This document shows positions 6,542 through 8,360 of a DNA stretch of 8,360 bases, piece by piece (position 1 is the stretch's first letter; each line of letters begins with the position of its first letter). The position numbers and the translations under genes were made by a program. The notes beneath the pieces are model-generated. The model did not search any database. It was not told where the DNA came from and saw only the letters and a list, made by a program, of their open reading frames with translations. This DNA is from Nitrososphaerota archaeon (lineage in GTDB: Archaea; Thermoproteota; Nitrososphaeria_A; Caldarchaeales; Wolframiiraptoraceae), in assembly GCA_021160205.1 (NCBI GenBank), contig JAGHCZ010000118.1:1-8360 (forward strand), written 5' to 3'.

Positions 6542-7456
6542 TCAAATCGTACTCTTCGACAGCTTCCTCTCTCCTCTGGGAACATAACCCCACAGCTTCG
6601 CGAGAACTTTCCCAAGCTTTGAGGGCTTGAGCACACCTTCCTCGGTGATGAAGGAGGTGATGAGCCTCGCCGGCACGATCTCGAAATAGGGGTTAACAGC
6701 CGATAGATTCTTAACGTCTCCGTCATATACCTCGCCCGGCGGATGCTCTTCGAGAGAGAACCCGTGAATCGCCGCTTTCCAGAGGTCTGTGATCACGAAA
6801 AACGGTATTCCTGCCTCTGAGGCCGCTAGCGCCACCATCTTTGTCCCAATTTTATTAACGATCGAGCAGTCATCTAAAATGGCATCACAGCCGGTTACGA
6901 CGGCGTCCACCTCGCCTTCATCTATTATGTACGATGCAGCTGAATCGACGATTAACGTAACGTTAAATCCTTTTTCAGCCAGCTTCTCTGCCAACCACCT
7001 GCCTTCGCAGCCCGGCCGAGATTCAGTTACGTAAATTTTCAATTTTTTACATAACTCGATCGCGGTTATCAAGGTTGAGCTATAGCTGTGAGTAAGTACG
7101 GAGCTATATTTGCCGAGTCTTCGCGAGGCGTGCTCTATAACGCCTTTCACTCTCTCTCGATACTCCTTGACCGCCGACCTCACCGCGGACTCAATCGCAT
7201 CTTCAAGGCTTACTCCTTCGGCGACTTGCTCATCGATGAGCGCGGAAATCCTGTATGCCATGTTGGCTATGGAAGGCATGCTCGGCCTAATCTCGGCCAA
7301 CTTTTTCACGAGCTTCTTTACAGATCTCGAAGTGGGCTTCCCTTCAAGTAGTTTGAGAAAGGCGTCAGCTGCCTTTATCGTGAGCTGCGCAGCTCCGCTC
7401 GTGGAATCCTCTAGTATGTCTTTGGTAAGCTCCTCGACCTTCAAGCTCGATACCAA
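6542..7456 (-). CDS. eIF2B alpha/beta/delta-family protein (Cys-lacking ribose-1,5-bisphosphate isomerase homologue)
   Basis: This 304-residue protein belongs to the eIF2B regulatory-subunit / methylthioribose-1-phosphate isomerase / ribose-1,5-bisphosphate isomerase superfamily. An N-terminal helical domain (1 to about 110, with DSTSGAAQLTIKAAD at 17-31 and RPSMPSIAN at 57-65) precedes a Rossmann-like domain with LTHSYSST at 121-128, TESRPGCEGRWLAEKL at 144-159, VDSAA at 170-174, GCDAI at 189-193 and NKIGT at 201-205. In archaeal ribose-1,5-bisphosphate isomerase, which acts in AMP recycling through a Rubisco pathway, the catalytic pair is the Cys of THCHS and the Asp of GADS. Here the Asp remains (Asp191) but Ser124 replaces the Cys, so the isomerase activity is doubtful. 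Archaeal eIF2B-like proteins of this kind are often annotated as translation factors, but archaea lack the catalytic eIF2B system, so the role is open. The start is TTG at 7456: a TGA lies directly before it and no in-frame ATG fits the conserved N-terminus. Confidence 0.85.
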   Translation of the reverse strand: MVSSLKVEELTKDILEDSTSGAAQLTIKAADAFLKLLEGKPTSRSVKKLVKKLAEIRPSMPSIANMAYRISALIDEQVAEGVSLEDAIESAVRSAVKEYRERVKGVIEHASRRLGKYSSVLTHSYSSTLITAIELCKKLKIYVTESRPGCEGRWLAEKLAEKGFNVTLIVDSAASYIIDEGEVDAVVTGCDAILDDCSIVNKIGTKMVALAASEAGIPFFVITDLWKAAIHGFSLEEHPPGEVYDGDVKNLSAVNPYFEIVPARLITSFITEEGVLKPSKLGKVLAKLWGYVPRGERKLSKSTI

Positions 7457-7561
7457 TCATTAAGATACTACTATTAAGGTCTTTGAGCGAAAATTTCCGT
7501 AAATTCCACGTTTTCACCTAGATCCAACAGACATATTAGCCGGCTGGATAACTGCAGAAAT
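7457..7561. other. Divergent intergenic region, eIF2B-family gene / exonuclease
   Basis: This gap must contain promoters for both flanking genes. For the plus strand, ATATTA at 7533-7538 is centred 26 bases before the GTG at 7562. For the minus strand no box has ideal spacing; AAATTTTC at 7489-7496 is about 36 bases before the TTG and CTTAATAG near 7473-7480 is too close. A loose tandem repeat, AAATTTCCGT then AAATTCCACG (7491-7510), lies midway. No gene or RNA was seen. Confidence 0.35.
7533..7538 (+). promoter_or_regulatory. Putative TATA box for the exonuclease gene
   Basis: ATATTA is centred about 26 bases before the GTG at 7562, so transcription would start at or next to the start codon, a fully leaderless arrangement. 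There is no ribosome binding site before the GTG, which fits. The hexamer itself is a modest match to an archaeal TATA box. Confidence 0.4.
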
Positions 7562-8122
7562 GTGAGTCCGAGAAAGCCTAAACCTAGAATCTGCTTGATG
7601 GATGTCGAATCCACCTCCCTAGATGCCGATGTGGGAGTATTCGTTGGAGGCGGATTAATGGAGCTAAATGGAAGATTTCAATGGTTTTATGCGAGAACGC
7701 CGCGGAACGAGGAGCGAGCGCTTAAAAGTCTCCTCGAAGCGATTTCGAAATGCGATGTGCTGATCACGTGGAATGGCAGATTATTCGATATACCGTTTCT
7801 CACCGCAAGAGCGCTGAAACTAAAGTTGCCGGTGGAAAATCTATACGAACCCGCGCACGTGGACTTAGCCGAATTGGTCAAAAGCAGCCTAAAGCTCGTG
7901 AGAAGCGATCTTTATCACGTTGCTAGGTTTCTGGGGGTGAAAAAAGATCTAAGCGTTGAAGGGTTCGACGTGCCATCGCTCTATCTAAAAGCCGCCAAAG
8001 GAGATAAAAAAGCCGCCTCAGCGATCAGGAAGCACTGCAAGGACGACCTCGAGGTTACTAGGAGAATTTTGGAGAGAGTCTTGCCGCTGCTCAGGATTAA
8101 ATATCGCGACCTTCCTCTATGA
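7562..8122 (+). CDS. Stand-alone RNase H-fold 3'-5' exonuclease (YprB/RNase_H_2-like)
   Basis: This 186-residue protein has the DEDD exonuclease layout. The first motif is LMDVEST at 12-18 (Asp14, Glu16), the second is LITWNGRLFDIPFL at 67-80 (Asp76), a helix with HVDLAELVKSS follows at 99-109, then YHVARFLGV at 118-126, and the last motif is HCKDDLEVTRRI at 158-169 with Asp162 as the probable fourth acidic residue. This resembles the RNase_H_2/YprB group of predicted single-strand exonucleases and the exonuclease domain of family B DNA polymerases (the NxxxFDxPF pattern is shared). The protein is only this domain, with a basic N-terminus (PRKPKPR) and no polymerase or helicase attached. It should be metal-dependent and act on DNA or RNA in repair or turnover; the substrate is unknown. 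The start is GTG at 7562, because the overlapping ATG at 7560 is followed at once by TGA. Its stop overlaps the pyruvate kinase stop. Confidence 0.8.
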   Translation: MSPRKPKPRICLMDVESTSLDADVGVFVGGGLMELNGRFQWFYARTPRNEERALKSLLEAISKCDVLITWNGRLFDIPFLTARALKLKLPVENLYEPAHVDLAELVKSSLKLVRSDLYHVARFLGVKKDLSVEGFDVPSLYLKAAKGDKKAASAIRKHCKDDLEVTRRILERVLPLLRIKYRDLPL

Positions 8123-8360
8123 CTGCTCTCCGCCTCTAAGCTGAACTATCTTTACTATGTGAACAGGCTCGTCGCGCATTCCATAAGTCAATATGATTAT
8201 CGAGTTCTCCGAAATCCCGCTCAATTTCCTTAATTTCTCTTCGAGCTCACTTAATCCCTCGTTGTATTTTTTTGACGACACCTCGATCGTTTCCACTCCC
8301 CGCACTAAAGCCAGCTTTCTAAGAGTTTTTTCGTTAGGCGACGCCGAAATCACCTCGCAC
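8117..8360 (-). CDS. pyk: Pyruvate kinase, C-terminal domain (5' part outside window)
   Basis: The frame is open from the right edge to a TAG at 8117-8119, giving about 80 residues that match the C-terminal domain of pyruvate kinase, the enzyme converting phosphoenolpyruvate and ADP to pyruvate and ATP. The visible pattern is VISASPNEKTLRKLALVRGVETIEV near the edge (quoted as SASPNEKTLRKLALVRGV), which matches the family pattern of Pro-x-Glu-x-Thr-x-Arg-x-Leu-Ala-Leu-x-x-Gly-Val. An acidic helix follows, then SIIILTYGM, matching the late strand that normally reads VVxTSG, and a final VHIVKIVQL strand. A GTG at 8353 could mimic a start, but coding continues in frame past it, so the gene is cut by the window edge rather than short. 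The catalytic barrel is not visible, so activity cannot be judged. Its end overlaps the exonuclease end by six bases. Confidence 0.82.
   Translation of the reverse strand, partial: CEVISASPNEKTLRKLALVRGVETIEVSSKKYNEGLSELEEKLRKLSGISENSIIILTYGMRDEPVHIVKIVQLRGGEQS

Noticed and set aside
6542..7456. Naming the eIF2B-family gene as ribose-1,5-bisphosphate isomerase
   Set aside because: The catalytic Cys of that enzyme is replaced by Ser124, so the specific name is not justified.
7454..7460. ATG at 7460 as the start of the eIF2B-family gene, or a frameshift there
   Set aside because: The ATG is out of frame with the conserved N-terminal sequence; the TTG at 7456 starts the right frame immediately after a TGA, so no frameshift is needed.
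7110..7463. Plus-strand open frame of 117 codons opposite the eIF2B-family gene
   Set aside because: The minus strand is clearly coding through this region, with the conserved N-terminal helical domain; the opposite frame is Ser/Leu-rich and unsupported.
7491..7510. Tandem 10-base near-repeat AAATTTCCGT / AAATTCCACG as an operator
   Set aside because: Only two imperfect AT-rich copies are present and there is no regulator nearby; chance is a sufficient explanation.
1..8360. CRISPR array, insertion sequence, tRNA, rRNA, toxin-antitoxin or defence module
   Set aside because: No repeat-spacer pattern, terminal inverted repeats, transposase, cloverleaf or known defence domain was seen; nearly all sequence is explained by housekeeping genes.

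Overview
The window reads as a stretch of an archaeal chromosome. It carries an archaeal/eukaryotic-type prolyl-tRNA synthetase with a C-terminal zinc domain, a short (235 aa) archaeal-type triosephosphate isomerase, an eIF2B-family protein, a CTP-dependent lipid kinase of the dolichol/phytol kinase type, and AT-rich TATA-like boxes about 26-32 bases before most start codons. That promoter spacing implies leaderless or nearly leaderless mRNAs and, with the medium GC content, fits a Thermoproteota (TACK) type lineage. The exact lineage cannot be fixed from the sequence alone. I see no mobile element, CRISPR array, tRNA, rRNA or phage gene; this is dense housekeeping DNA with short intergenic gaps.

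Layout, left to right. Positions 1-961 (minus) hold the 5' part of a divergent class II fructose-bisphosphate aldolase-like gene whose 3' end lies outside the window. A divergent promoter region (962-1076) separates it from a plus-strand group: an HtpX-type membrane zinc protease (1077-2099), a sugar-porter-like MFS transporter (2157-3470) and, behind its own strong TATA box, a polytopic lipid kinase (3570-4232). This group meets the minus-strand proS (4234-5658) tail to tail with one base between the stop codons. Upstream of proS on the same strand lie triosephosphate isomerase (5750-6457) and an eIF2B alpha/beta/delta-family protein (6542-7456). After a second divergent intergenic region comes a plus-strand stand-alone RNase H-fold exonuclease (7562-8122). 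Its last 6 bases overlap the end of a minus-strand pyruvate kinase gene, of which only the C-terminal domain is inside the window.

How the genes relate. Three separate units encode lower-glycolysis/gluconeogenesis enzymes: a putative aldolase, triosephosphate isomerase and pyruvate kinase. The aldolase and isomerase would act on consecutive steps (fructose-1,6-bisphosphate to DHAP plus GAP, then DHAP to GAP), and pyruvate kinase closes the pathway. The genes are not one operon, so this is loose clustering. The eIF2B-family gene next to the isomerase looks at first like ribose-1,5-bisphosphate isomerase, but it has Ser where that enzyme has its catalytic Cys, so a regulatory or unknown role is more likely. 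HtpX, the transporter and the lipid kinase are all membrane proteins, but nothing in the sequence ties them to one pathway.

I do not see a clearly new multi-gene system. The points most worth checking are the divergent aldolase, the Cys-to-Ser eIF2B homologue, the unusual active-site motif in the lipid kinase, and the leaderless promoter pattern, which changes several start codons.
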